In this document: positions 6,618 through 13,461 of the stretch, in pieces
Layout: each line of letters begins with the position of its first letter
Position numbering within the stretch: the stretch's first letter is position 1
NCBI GenBank assembly: GCA_021107605.1
Contig: JAIOSN010000324.1
Coordinates: 1-15,096 of the forward strand
DNA length: 15,096 nt
Direction of reading: 5' to 3'
Origin: Anaerolineae bacterium
GTDB taxonomy: Bacteria > Chloroflexota > Anaerolineae > B4-G1 > SLSP01
Notes under the pieces: model-generated
What the model was told of the DNA's origin: nothing
The model's database searches: none
What the model saw: only the letters and a program-made list of their open reading frames with translations
Program-made: the position numbers and the translations under genes

Positions 6618-7130
6618 TTACATTTCTCTCGGTTCTGCCAGTACATTTTCCAACCATTGGAGCTCCTGAGTCGCCATGAACAAGCCATAGGCGAGTGCCA
6701 GCGGCTCTCGCGATCCGCTCTCTACGTCTTGGAGTAGCTGCTGAAGATTTTCGCGTTGTGCTTCAATCTGGGACTGGCGATGTTGCAGGTAGGCCGTCAG
6801 TCCCTCACGGGAATAATTGGCGGATAAGATGAGGTGCATCAAAAACGTCTTTAGCGAGGTCTCTTGCGTGAGGGGCTGGTCAGCCCACTCCCTTAGCTCT
6901 TGTTGACCGGCGCTGGTGATACGGTAGATCTTGCGGGAGGATTCCATCTCTTGAGTTACTAGCTTATCATCGCGCAGCGCATGTAAGGCCGGGTAAAGAC
7001 TCCCGTAGCTGGGGCTGCCGATCAACCAGCTGAAGCTCTCTAGGAATACTTTGATGTCATAGCCAGTTAACGCTTTCTCTTTTAGCAAGCCCAACACCAG
7101 ATAGCGTAGCTTCACTGTGTTTTTAACCAT
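6618..7130 (-). CDS. PadR-family transcriptional regulator
   Basis: PadR proteins are dimeric winged-helix repressors. The first 85 residues carry the family pattern: LRYLVLGLLKEKALTGYDIKVFLE, then SYGSLYPALHALRDDKLV (recognition helix with the conserved S-x-x-x-L-Y-P-x-L), then the wing RKIYRITSAGQQELREW. The C-terminal half is a long helical dimerisation region (PadR_C type). I start the gene at the ATG at 7130. An ATG at 7166 in the same frame falls inside the -10 box of the promoter and would not be transcribed. No ABC transporter, the common PadR target, is adjacent, so only autoregulation is suggested by the sequence. Confidence 0.87.
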   Translation of the reverse strand: MVKNTVKLRYLVLGLLKEKALTGYDIKVFLESFSWLIGSPSYGSLYPALHALRDDKLVTQEMESSRKIYRITSAGQQELREWADQPLTQETSLKTFLMHLILSANYSREGLTAYLQHRQSQIEAQRENLQQLLQDVESGSREPLALAYGLFMATQELQWLENVLAEPREM

Positions 7131-7148
7131 AGTGGTAAGTTCAAGTCC

Positions 7149-7165
7149 TGTATCAATTCGATACA
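7149..7165. promoter_or_regulatory. Candidate PadR operator, 17-bp inverted repeat
   Basis: TGTATC AATTC GATACA is a perfect 6-bp inverted repeat with a 5-base spacer. It touches the -10 box and covers the predicted transcription start of padR. Placement and size fit negative autoregulation by a dimeric winged-helix protein; this is inference. Confidence 0.5.
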
Positions 7166-7192
7166 TGCTAACACAAAAATAGGGTTTGTCAA
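7165..7192 (-). promoter_or_regulatory. Promoter of the padR-carD-infA unit
   Basis: On the minus strand a consensus TTGACA (7192-7187) is followed after 16 bases by TAGCAT (7170-7165). Transcription would begin near 7158, about 28 bases ahead of the padR start codon at 7130. It may serve all three genes. Confidence 0.65.
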
Positions 7193-7567
7193 TGAACGCT
7201 GGGTGGCATGTATATTATGCGGGCGTTGGTGCGGGTCAATTGCATTGCTCAACATCTCGTTTTGATTTGACTTTTGTCGTGCTTGGTTGCATACTAGGCG
7301 TGGGCGAGCGGGGATACGCTATGGCGAAGAGACTAAGGAGTCGTCGCGCATTCTGTGATTGTAACTCCGGGGTAGGGGATAAAGACGGATTCCGTGTAAT
7401 TACAAGTTAGCGGGTCAAACGTGAAGATAAGATACTCTCGTCAAAGTGAGCAATTGTAAGTGGTAGGCTAACAGCAGTTAGCGCGCTGAAGAATAATGGA
7501 CGATAGTTTCAATGTCGGATGAACTGGGTGAGTTAACACTTTTTCTGCTTGAGTGGTGAGTATATAC
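7193..7567. other. Gap with no convincing gene; core-site-like hairpin at 7467-7482
   Basis: I see no supported gene here. A 74-codon frame at 7186-7410 has no ribosome site, no conserved pattern and begins inside the padR promoter. The notable part is GCTAAC AGCA GTTAGC (7467-7482), a 6-bp inverted repeat whose right arm reads GTTAGCG, and GTTAGC also occurs at 7406-7411. GTTAGCG resembles an integron R' core (GTTRRRY). It is followed by GCGCTGAAG, similar to the start of the 43-bp repeat found later. Confidence 0.4.
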
Positions 7568-8239
7568 ATGAAGCAAACCGTCGAACTGAAAGTATTCATC
7601 TCGACTCGGGAGTCCTCGTGTGACGAGTGTGGAGAGGACCTTGGTCGAAAAGCTTGGATTACCCTCGTCGAAAACAAAGGGGCGCTCTGTTTAAGTTGTG
7701 CCGACTTGGATCATCTGATCTTTCTCCCCACTGGTGATGCGGCCCTAACCAGACGAGCGCGTAAACACTCGACCTTGAGCGCAGTAGTGCTGAAGTGGAG
7801 TCGTGCCCGCAAACGATATGAACGACAAGGACTGTTGGTAGAAGAAGAAGGATTAGACCAGGCGGAGAAAGAGTGTTTAGCAGATAGTGAGGCAAGAGCA
7901 AGGCGAAGGGAACGAGAAACCAGGAGGCGCGCAGAATTAGATCAGCAGTATGTAGAGCAATTTGGGTGGAAAGTGAGAGAGCTGTTTCCGAGATGCCCTG
8001 AGGGGAGAGGAAGGCAGATAGCAAAACACGCTTGTCTAAAGTACAGTGGACGGATTGGTCGGACAAAGGCAGCGAAGCGATTAGATGAAGAGGCAGTGTA
8101 TTTAGCGGTGGTGGCACACATTCGACATACAGAGACAAGATATGACAAACTGTTGGTAAGCGGGTGCGAGAGGTGGGAAGCGAGGGTTGAGGTAAAACAA
8201 GAAGTTGAAGGAGCATTGGCAGAGTGGAGAGCTCTCTGA
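7568..8239 (+). CDS. DUF2293 domain protein with N-terminal zinc-ribbon-like motif
   Basis: The 223-residue protein has three parts. Residues 18-44 hold two CxxC pairs (Cys18/Cys21 and Cys41/Cys44), enough for one zinc site. Residues about 65-130 are a charged, Arg/Glu-rich helical stretch, possibly coiled coil. Residues about 133-215 match my memory of DUF2293: ELFPRCPEGRGRQIAKHACL, then KYSGRIGRTKAA, then AVVAHIRHTETRYDKLL. The function of that domain is unknown; the basic, His-containing core suggests nucleic-acid contact, but that is a guess. The ATG at 7568 is chosen because GGTGAG lies about nine bases upstream. GTG codons at 7553 and 7556 are alternatives. It is the first gene of the accessory block. 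Confidence 0.8.
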   Translation: MKQTVELKVFISTRESSCDECGEDLGRKAWITLVENKGALCLSCADLDHLIFLPTGDAALTRRARKHSTLSAVVLKWSRARKRYERQGLLVEEEGLDQAEKECLADSEARARRRERETRRRAELDQQYVEQFGWKVRELFPRCPEGRGRQIAKHACLKYSGRIGRTKAAKRLDEEAVYLAVVAHIRHTETRYDKLLVSGCERWEARVEVKQEVEGALAEWRAL

Positions 8240-8333
8240 CGAGCGATTGTACAGGGAAAGCCTGATCTCGGCTCGTTAGCGAGGACAGTTCGTTTAGTAA
8301 TCAACCATTAAAACAGAGGAAGGCCCGCTAATT

Positions 8334-8376
8334 AGCGCATGAAGCCGACCGTGCTATCGCACGCGCAAATCGGCGG
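8334..8376 (+). repeat. 43-bp repeat, copy 1 (attC-like left half)
   Basis: This sequence recurs at 11605-11647 with only two C/T differences. It can fold into a nested hairpin: inner CGTGC-TATC-GCACG and outer GCCGA/TCGGC. It is preceded by CGCTAAT (8326-8332), close to an integron R'' core, but no right half with a GTTRRRY core follows before the lipoprotein gene. An ATG inside it (8339) is in frame with the lipoprotein but has no ribosome site. Confidence 0.75.
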
Positions 8377-8401
8377 CCCCAGTGCCCCGGAGAAGAATCT
8401 A

Positions 8402-9064
8402 ATGAGACAAATCACCCTTTTGCTGATCTTGACGGCCTTTCTGCTGAGTGCTTGTACTGGTGATAGTGTTCCGGTGACTGAAAGAGCCAGTCCCACTTTC
8501 ACGCCTGGTCCTGCTCCCTTGTCAAGTGCGGAATACTCCAGAATTACCAGCCTGATCTGTGGAACACTCGCAAGAGAGAATTGCCTTGAAGAGGTGTGTC
8601 CAGACAGTGACATCTGTCCTCTTGTCATCGCTTTAACAGATCAGGCTGTCTTCCAGTTTATTGACACCTTTTCGAGATGCGCAGGCTGTAATACTGAAAC
8701 TTTCCCAGTGCAACGCGGGATTGGCAAATGTATTGAGTACAGCATCAGCGATCTAGACTGGCAGTGGAGAGTTGAATTCTGGGTATCGGAGAATTGCAGT
8801 TTTCGACATGGGTCGCCATCAAAAAGTCGTATCAGCGTGTTTGTGAGTAGCGAGACTCTGGCAGTAGAGCATATCATCCCATCTAGCCCCTACATTGAAG
8901 ACCGTTTGTTTTGCGAAGAGGATAGCGACTGCCGGTGTCTATCTGGAAGTGGAGTTCCTTTTCTGGGTTGCAGTAATACCTTATATTCGCCTTTGCACTT
9001 TGCTGGCGATCACCAATGTGATAAGTGCATTTGCAGGAGTGAACAGTGTACGTTAATAGAATGA
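8402..9064 (+). CDS. Lipoprotein with C-terminal eight-cysteine cluster
   Basis: The 220-residue protein starts with a short lipoprotein signal, LTAFLLSAC, with Cys18 lipidated. A Pro/Thr/Ser-rich linker follows (about 20-40), and the rest is Cys-rich. The last 50 residues hold eight cysteines in FCEEDSDCRCLSGSG...GC...HQCDKCICRSEQC, which resembles the eight-cysteine-cluster domain of secreted prokaryotic proteins. A further set of cysteines lies at about 53-115. It is probably anchored outside the cell and disulphide-rich or metal-binding; the function is unknown. The ATG at 8402 is chosen because GGAGAAG (8388-8394) precedes it and the signal peptide starts there. The in-frame ATG at 8339 would put 21 repeat-encoded residues before the signal. 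Confidence 0.75.
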   Translation: MRQITLLLILTAFLLSACTGDSVPVTERASPTFTPGPAPLSSAEYSRITSLICGTLARENCLEEVCPDSDICPLVIALTDQAVFQFIDTFSRCAGCNTETFPVQRGIGKCIEYSISDLDWQWRVEFWVSENCSFRHGSPSKSRISVFVSSETLAVEHIIPSSPYIEDRLFCEEDSDCRCLSGSGVPFLGCSNTLYSPLHFAGDHQCDKCICRSEQCTLIE

Positions 9065-9150
9065 GACCCCGTAAATGCTTTGGTTGAACAGTTCTGCATA
9101 TCAAGAAGTGCCTGCATAATCATGGCAGCCCACTACTTGTTTCTGCAAAG

Positions 9151-10065
9151 ATGATGACGCAAATACGAGAATGGCTATCCAGAGTTAAATGGCGAATTGT
9201 GATAGTCTTCGTGATGATGGGCATTGGAGGCGTTTATGGTGTGCTGCCTGTTACTCGTGCGGTTCTGGTGGCGCATCCTCCCCGCAAAGCAATAATCGCT
9301 ACTGCCCCGATGTTTCCTTGTGAGAAGGTAACCTTCCTTACAGATACTGATTTGCAGGTGTATGGTTGGCATATTCCTTCGCATAATGGAGCAGCCATTA
9401 TCATAGCCCATGGTTATGGTGGGAATCGAGGAGACCATCTGGAACAAGCGCAGTTTATGGCGGAACACGGTTATGGCGTCTTGCTGCTGGATCTGTTGGC
9501 GCATGGTGAGAGCGAGGGGCATAAACTAACCTTGAGTGGTCAGGAAATTTTGGCCGCAGTGCGCTACTTCGAGCGTCAGGGAAGCGTGTCGTCTACCCGA
9601 ATTGGCGTGTGGGGGTTTTCGTTGGGCGGCCTGGTAGGTATTCAGGCCGCAGCACAAACGCGAGCAATTGATGCGCTGATAGCGGATGGGCCATTTCCGG
9701 TGGTTACCCACCAGGATATGCCGCACTCTGAAACGGTAAGCGATTGGTTATGGATGCCATTTGACATAGTGCAGTGGCAAGCATTGCGGGTGCAAGGGGT
9801 GCGGCCTGCAACGAGCACGATAACAGCGCTGCAACGGAGTTCATGTGGTGTATTGTTGATTGCCGGGAGACAGAATCGTGGAGAATATCGGGTAATGCAG
9901 AAGTATGCAGCTGTGCCCAGTGAGCATATTGAGCTATGGGAAGTTGAGGAAGCTGGGCATGTAGAGAGCTGGAGTGTTCGTGGTGAGGAGTACCGAGCGC
10001 GAGTGCTAGCGTTTTTCGATCAAGCTCTACTTGGTGAGGAACCAACAACTCACACTGAGGAGTGA
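9151..10065 (+). CDS. Membrane-anchored alpha/beta-hydrolase
   Basis: The 304-residue protein has an N-terminal transmembrane anchor (about 15-34) and then an alpha/beta-hydrolase fold. The oxyanion segment is AHGYGGNRGDH (His87). LLDLLAHGESEG follows strand 4, and the nucleophile elbow is GFSLGG with Ser157. The catalytic His is in EEAGHVES (His270). At the place where the acid usually sits (LLIAGRQNRGEY) an Asn replaces the expected Asp, and Glu245 three residues on may serve instead. It is similar to the YqkD/BAAT-like hydrolases of Gram-positives and Chloroflexota; the substrate is unknown. Two ATG codons are in tandem at the start (9151, 9154), with only a weak ribosome site. Third gene of the accessory block. 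Confidence 0.83.
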   Translation: MMTQIREWLSRVKWRIVIVFVMMGIGGVYGVLPVTRAVLVAHPPRKAIIATAPMFPCEKVTFLTDTDLQVYGWHIPSHNGAAIIIAHGYGGNRGDHLEQAQFMAEHGYGVLLLDLLAHGESEGHKLTLSGQEILAAVRYFERQGSVSSTRIGVWGFSLGGLVGIQAAAQTRAIDALIADGPFPVVTHQDMPHSETVSDWLWMPFDIVQWQALRVQGVRPATSTITALQRSSCGVLLIAGRQNRGEYRVMQKYAAVPSEHIELWEVEEAGHVESWSVRGEEYRARVLAFFDQALLGEEPTTHTEE

Positions 10066-10070
10066 AGGCG

Positions 10071-10162
10071 GTTGCCAACGCGCTTGTACCCGACCACGCT
10101 CCACGCGTGGCTGACGCCATCTGTTCGCCACACATAGTCAAATTTCTCTTGAAAGGTTACCC
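10071..10162 (+). other. Intergenic hairpin and possible cassette junction
   Basis: GCCAACGCGCTTG (from 10074) is followed by CCACGC/GCGTGG, a 6-bp hairpin with a 5-base loop at 10094-10110. The stretch ends with GGTTACCC (10155-10162) 13 bases before the next start codon. The layout (AAC core, hairpin, GTT core, then a gene) resembles an integron attC junction, but the outer arms do not pair well. Confidence 0.3.
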
Positions 10163-10174
10163 GAATTTCATCAA

Positions 10175-11491
10175 ATGAAAATACAAACGATATTTGCGAG
10201 TGTGTTGATAGTAGCTGTATCAGTGCTGATGTTAGCCGCATGTTTGTTTCACCGGCCAACGAGTACTACATTGCAGCCAAGCCCTGTATTACCAGTCCAT
10301 TATAATATGAAGGATTAGTGCTGGTCTACGATAGCGAAGGAATCCCCCTCTCTTGCTATTGATGAAGGCGTTATCAGCGCTCGTCTAGTTTCATCTTTGG
10401 CAAAGGTTAATCCGTCAACAGAAGTCTTATTGGCAATTTTGGTTCCTGCGCCGTGCAGTTATGAAGAAAGACATTGGATGTACGAGCTTTTAGTGAATTT
10501 GGGCCACGGTAGTACAGAAACGCCCATATTCGATTTGACCAACTACAATTTCCAAAAGCTCGAAGTAGATGTTGATCAGGATAATGAAAGGGAGATTGTA
10601 CTTTTCGGTGGCGGACAAATAAACTCCGTTTTTGCAGGCGTACTAGATTGGGATGGGATACGGTGGCGCGTAGCCTGGTTTGATCGCCTAGAAACACGGT
10701 ATAGTGGAAAGATTCGAGTCCAGGTAGATGATTTTGACGGTGATGCCCAAACGGAATTGTTAGTTGAGACGTTGACACACCCTTGTTCTGGTTCAGGTGT
10801 GTTATGTCAGCTATGGGAAGTTAGCCTTTTGAAATGTGAGCGGCTACACTGTTCTTTGATATGGACATATCCTCTTGCGGAAAACAACCAGTTCATGGGG
10901 GACTACGAACGAATCAACAACGAGTATTGTTTTCTCAAGTCGGACGATTTGCTGAAAGCGGATATTGAAGTGTTGCAACATGGAATCACATTTGACCGAG
11001 AGCGCGATGAAGAGACGCGAACACTAACTTTACCTACTATCTCTGTGCTAACAACAACCCGCACGATTTTCGAATGGCATGGTGCGGAATATGTGCAAAC
11101 AATGTCCATTATTCTAAAGCCTGAATACATGTTGAACAATAAACCTGTGACCGAGACTGTTGACTTTGACAGTGATGGTACGTTGGAACGGGTGGTCTAT
11201 GACTGGACAAGCGCCGATGAACAAACTTTATCCATCTATCAGCGGAGTGAAGAAGAGTGGCACTTAACCCAAGTTTTTAGCGCCTCTGTTACCGGTTCAC
11301 CGGATACTGGAGTTTTCCTTGATGATTTTGATGGTGATGAGTTAGTTGATATTGTGGTATGCCAACCTATATTTGCCAGGACGGTATCATGGGATAACAG
11401 TAGTGAATGGCCTTCGGTACGACCGAGCTGTACGGTATACGAGTGGAGTTCCAACACGAGAATCTTTCAGTTTATAGGCCAGCGCAGTTAA
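10175..11491 (+). pseudogene. Lipoprotein with FG-GAP/Ca-loop-like motifs, split by an in-frame TAG
   Basis: An ATG at 10175 opens a lipoprotein signal peptide with lipobox VLMLAAC (Cys23). After 47 codons a TAG at 10316-10318 stops it. The same frame then stays open through CWSTIAKESPSLAIDEGV and on to the TAA at 11489-11491, giving about 438 codons in all. The downstream part has repeated Asp-rich loops typical of VCBS/FG-GAP or integrin-like blades: VDVDQDNEREIVLF, VDDFDGDAQTELLVE, VDFDSDGTLERVVYDW and LDDFDGDELVDIVVC. These are expected to bind calcium in a surface beta-propeller-like protein. Without the TAG it would be an ordinary exported protein. A TTG at 10397 could start a shorter product but would lack the signal peptide. 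It is either a nonsense mutation or a sequence error. Confidence 0.78.
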
Positions 11492-11596
11492 CCATGGCTT
11501 GTGCCTGATTTGGCTCCCTTGCACTGCGTGTGGTGTAAGTGAATTAAAGTGCGTTTTGCGTGGGGAAGAAAAGTCTATGCGCGATCAAATATGCTC

Positions 11597-11727
11597 TGGT
11601 AACCAGCGCATGAAGCTGACCGTGCTATCGCACGCGCAAATCGGTGGTCAAACCTGCATTGTGGTTGGTCTTGTGGCAAAGGCACTCACGCATAAACCGC
11701 CGCGCGGTTTATGCGCGGCCGTTAGTC
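11597..11727 (+). repeat. attC-like imperfect dyad containing 43-bp repeat copy 2
   Basis: The left end TGGTAAC (11597-11603) is followed by the second 43-bp repeat copy (11605-11647). The right end is GCGCGGCC then GTTAGTC (11721-11727), close to the R' consensus GTTRRRY. The arms pair imperfectly: TAAC with GTTA, GCGCAT with ATGCGC, and ACCG with CGGT. The right half also holds a self-contained hairpin, GCATAAACCG/CGGTTTATGC (11690-11714). Total 131 bp, within the attC size range. A gene starts 18 bases after it, as in cassette arrays. The two TGG/GTC ends are not perfect complements of each other. Confidence 0.5.
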
Positions 11728-11744
11728 ACGCGAGTGAGCACAAT

Positions 11745-12434
11745 ATGGTTTTGCTGTATGTTGTAGCTGTAATACTGTCAGTAATGGGGGGCATTGCCTT
11801 CCTGATACGCAGGAAGCATTTGTCGCACTGGGTAAAATTGGATAGACTGATTGCGCTGATAATCATCAGTGTATTGCTTTCCCCTATATGTGTTGGTGTA
11901 GGTCATTTTGTTGTCTCGGAAGCGATAGCCTATCTTACGCCCAGACCTTTGCATCCTACATACGAGGTTTTGGAGAAACAAGGGTTTTATGTCTTCGTAC
12001 TCCCAGAGCAAGAGGTCAATGTGCGCGGTTGGCAACAAGATATTACCATTTGGTCTTGGAGTATTCATTGCGGCGTGCTGACAGGAGATACATACAATCC
12101 GTTGACAGTTACTTACAGGAATAATGTGGGGGATCGCGTATTTGAAATTCAGCATGGCCCGTGGAATATGATATGGGACCATTCACAAACTATAACAAAG
12201 ACTCAAGTTACATGGGAATCTGAGTTGAGTGGCCCCGGCAGTCTAACGTATCTCACGAGATCAGCGCAAAGTAACATAGCGCAGCATCGGTATCACTTTT
12301 CGGATATGCAAGGGGGGGGTGTGGACATAGCCAGTAATCTATCGGTGACAGAAACGCTTGAACTGATAAAGATGTTAGAGTATGTTGGCCCACCGATTGA
12401 AACCCTAGCTGATCCGTGGGATTGTAAGGATTAA
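11745..12434 (+). CDS. Two-helix membrane protein, unknown function
   Basis: The 229-residue protein has two transmembrane helices near the N-terminus (about 2-21 and 34-56), with basic residues RRKHLSHWVK between them. This leaves about 170 residues outside the cytoplasm. The soluble part is rich in Trp, Thr and Ser, and ends with a GGVDIASNLSVTETLELIKML segment, somewhat like the last strand and helix of DUF4367-type extracellular domains. I do not recognise the family with certainty. I start it at the ATG at 11745, with GAGTGAG about six bases upstream. The frame runs back to 11499 but through the attC-like repeat, which is unlikely to be coding. TAA ends it at 12432-12434. Confidence 0.68.
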   Translation: MVLLYVVAVILSVMGGIAFLIRRKHLSHWVKLDRLIALIIISVLLSPICVGVGHFVVSEAIAYLTPRPLHPTYEVLEKQGFYVFVLPEQEVNVRGWQQDITIWSWSIHCGVLTGDTYNPLTVTYRNNVGDRVFEIQHGPWNMIWDHSQTITKTQVTWESELSGPGSLTYLTRSAQSNIAQHRYHFSDMQGGGVDIASNLSVTETLELIKMLEYVGPPIETLADPWDCKD

Positions 12435-12447
12435 CAAGACAATGTAC

Positions 12448-12454
12448 GACTAAC
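12448..12454 (+). other. Core-site-like GACTAAC after the last cassette-like gene
   Basis: GACTAAC lies 13 bases past the stop of the membrane-protein gene. It is the exact reverse complement of GTTAGTC at 11721-11727, just in front of that gene. In an integron cassette the R'' core at the back and the R' core at the front must pair like this. CCGCTTGC follows (12457-12464) and has a match, GCAAGCGG, near 12594, but no GTT core follows that match. Confidence 0.35.
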
Positions 12455-12508
12455 TCCGCTTGCTAAGAAATAGCTTCTGCAACTACGCGCGAATCCTGTT
12501 TCTTGTGA

Positions 12509-12709
12509 AGGGAAGGATCGCCTAAGCCTTCCGGGGAAGTTGCTTACGCCGAATCCGCCGTGCGGGTGAACCGTTGGACGTGGACGCGCTTTGGCAAGCG
12601 GCGCGAAAAGGATTTCGCGGCTACTAAGACATTGCATAGCGAGCTGTGGACGGCAGATAAGCGTTTGGTCAATGCGGCCGGGGTCTCTTGGGCGCATTTG
12701 ATATCGTAA
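12509..12709 (+). pseudogene. Remnant of a GC-rich coding sequence (C-terminal piece)
   Basis: A 66-codon open frame without a good start runs from just after TGA (12506-12508) to TAA (12707-12709). Its peptide includes VRVNRWTWTRFGKR and ELWTADKRLVNAAG and looks protein-like. Its GC-rich codon choice matches the main chromosome rather than the accessory genes before it. I do not recognise the family. It may be the tail of a chromosomal gene cut when the accessory block arrived. It is the only content, besides repeats and a promoter, of the 12435-12769 gap. Confidence 0.35.
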
Positions 12710-12727
12710 AAACGGTCTGGGTATTTC

Positions 12728-12749
12728 AGACCTCGGAGGTCTATATAAT
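12728..12749 (+). promoter_or_regulatory. Palindrome copy B joined to a TATAAT box ahead of ung
   Basis: The palindrome AGACCTCGGAGGTCT (12728-12742) is directly followed by TATAAT (12744-12749), a consensus -10 box about 20 bases ahead of the ung start. No good -35 box is visible at the right distance, because the palindrome fills the spacer. The repeat may have supplied or modified the promoter, or may act as an operator. Confidence 0.5.
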
Positions 12750-12769
12750 TGCTGGGCAGGAGGTGTCGT

Positions 12770-13420
12770 ATGGAAGGGTGGGTGGCGCGAGTTCCGTTTC
12801 TCAAGGCCGGGAAGCATCACCGGTTGTTGGCAAAAGTGGCGGCGTTGCGGGAAAATGCTATCATCTATCCCCCGCCGGGCCAGGAGTTATACGCGCTGCG
12901 GATGACGCCTTTCTCCGCTGTCCAAGTGGTGATTCTGGGACAGGACCCCTACCATGGACCGGGACAGGCGCAGGGATTGGCTTTCTCGGTGCCGGAGCCG
13001 GTGCCCGCGCCGCCCTCTTTGCGCAATATCTTTAAGGAGATTAGAGAGGACATCTACGCAGGTGAGCCGCAGGATTTCTCAACCGATCTGACGCGCTGGG
13101 CGCGCCAGGGAGTATTGCTCCTTAACACTAGCTTGACGGTGGAGGCCGGTAAAGCTGGCTCACATAGCTCGCTGGGCTGGCAGGCGTTGACAGATGAGTT
13201 GCTCGCACAGTTGAGCCAGCAGCAGGAGCGGTTGGTCTTTATGCTCTGGGGGGCGCAGGCCCAGGCCAAACTCTCCTTGATTGCGGAGGAGCGACACCTT
13301 ATCTTGACCGCGCCACACCCTTCTCCGCTGGCGGCCTGGCGGGGTTTCTTCGGTTGCCGGCATTTTTCTCAAGCCAACGCTTACTTAGCGCGACACGGTG
13401 GCAGACCGATCGAATGGTAA
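12770..13420 (+). CDS. ung: Uracil-DNA glycosylase, family 1
   Basis: Ung flips uracil out of DNA and cuts the N-glycosidic bond, the first step of base-excision repair after cytosine deamination or dUTP incorporation. All motifs are present: VVILGQDPYHGPGQAQGLAF with the catalytic Asp59 (52-71), SLRNIFKEI, GVLLLNTSLTVEAGKAGSH (114-132), and APHPSPLAAWRGFFG with His183 in the DNA-intercalation loop, then CRHFSQANAYL. The 216-residue length is normal. The ATG at 12770 has AGGAGGTG at ideal spacing, so I prefer it to an in-frame upstream start at 12749. It has its own -10 box and is followed by a MITE-like repeat before the next gene. Confidence 0.97.
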   Translation: MEGWVARVPFLKAGKHHRLLAKVAALRENAIIYPPPGQELYALRMTPFSAVQVVILGQDPYHGPGQAQGLAFSVPEPVPAPPSLRNIFKEIREDIYAGEPQDFSTDLTRWARQGVLLLNTSLTVEAGKAGSHSSLGWQALTDELLAQLSQQQERLVFMLWGAQAQAKLSLIAEERHLILTAPHPSPLAAWRGFFGCRHFSQANAYLARHGGRPIEW

Positions 13421-13461
13421 AGAGGTAGCTGCTAGCCTAGTTGCCGGATACTTTTAATTTA

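Noticed and set aside
7186..7410. 74-codon plus-strand frame
   Set aside because: Starts inside the padR promoter, has no ribosome site and no conserved pattern.
7659..8216. 185-codon minus-strand frame
   Set aside because: Antisense to the DUF2293 gene; low-complexity Leu/Ser-rich product typical of a shadow frame.
8339..8401. Longer start for the lipoprotein (MKPTVLSHAQIGG...)
   Set aside because: These residues are encoded by the 43-bp repeat, lack a ribosome site and would bury the signal peptide; GGAGAAG favours 8402.
11499..11744. Longer start for the two-helix membrane protein
   Set aside because: The extension translates the attC-like element and its hairpin; the membrane domain begins at 11745.
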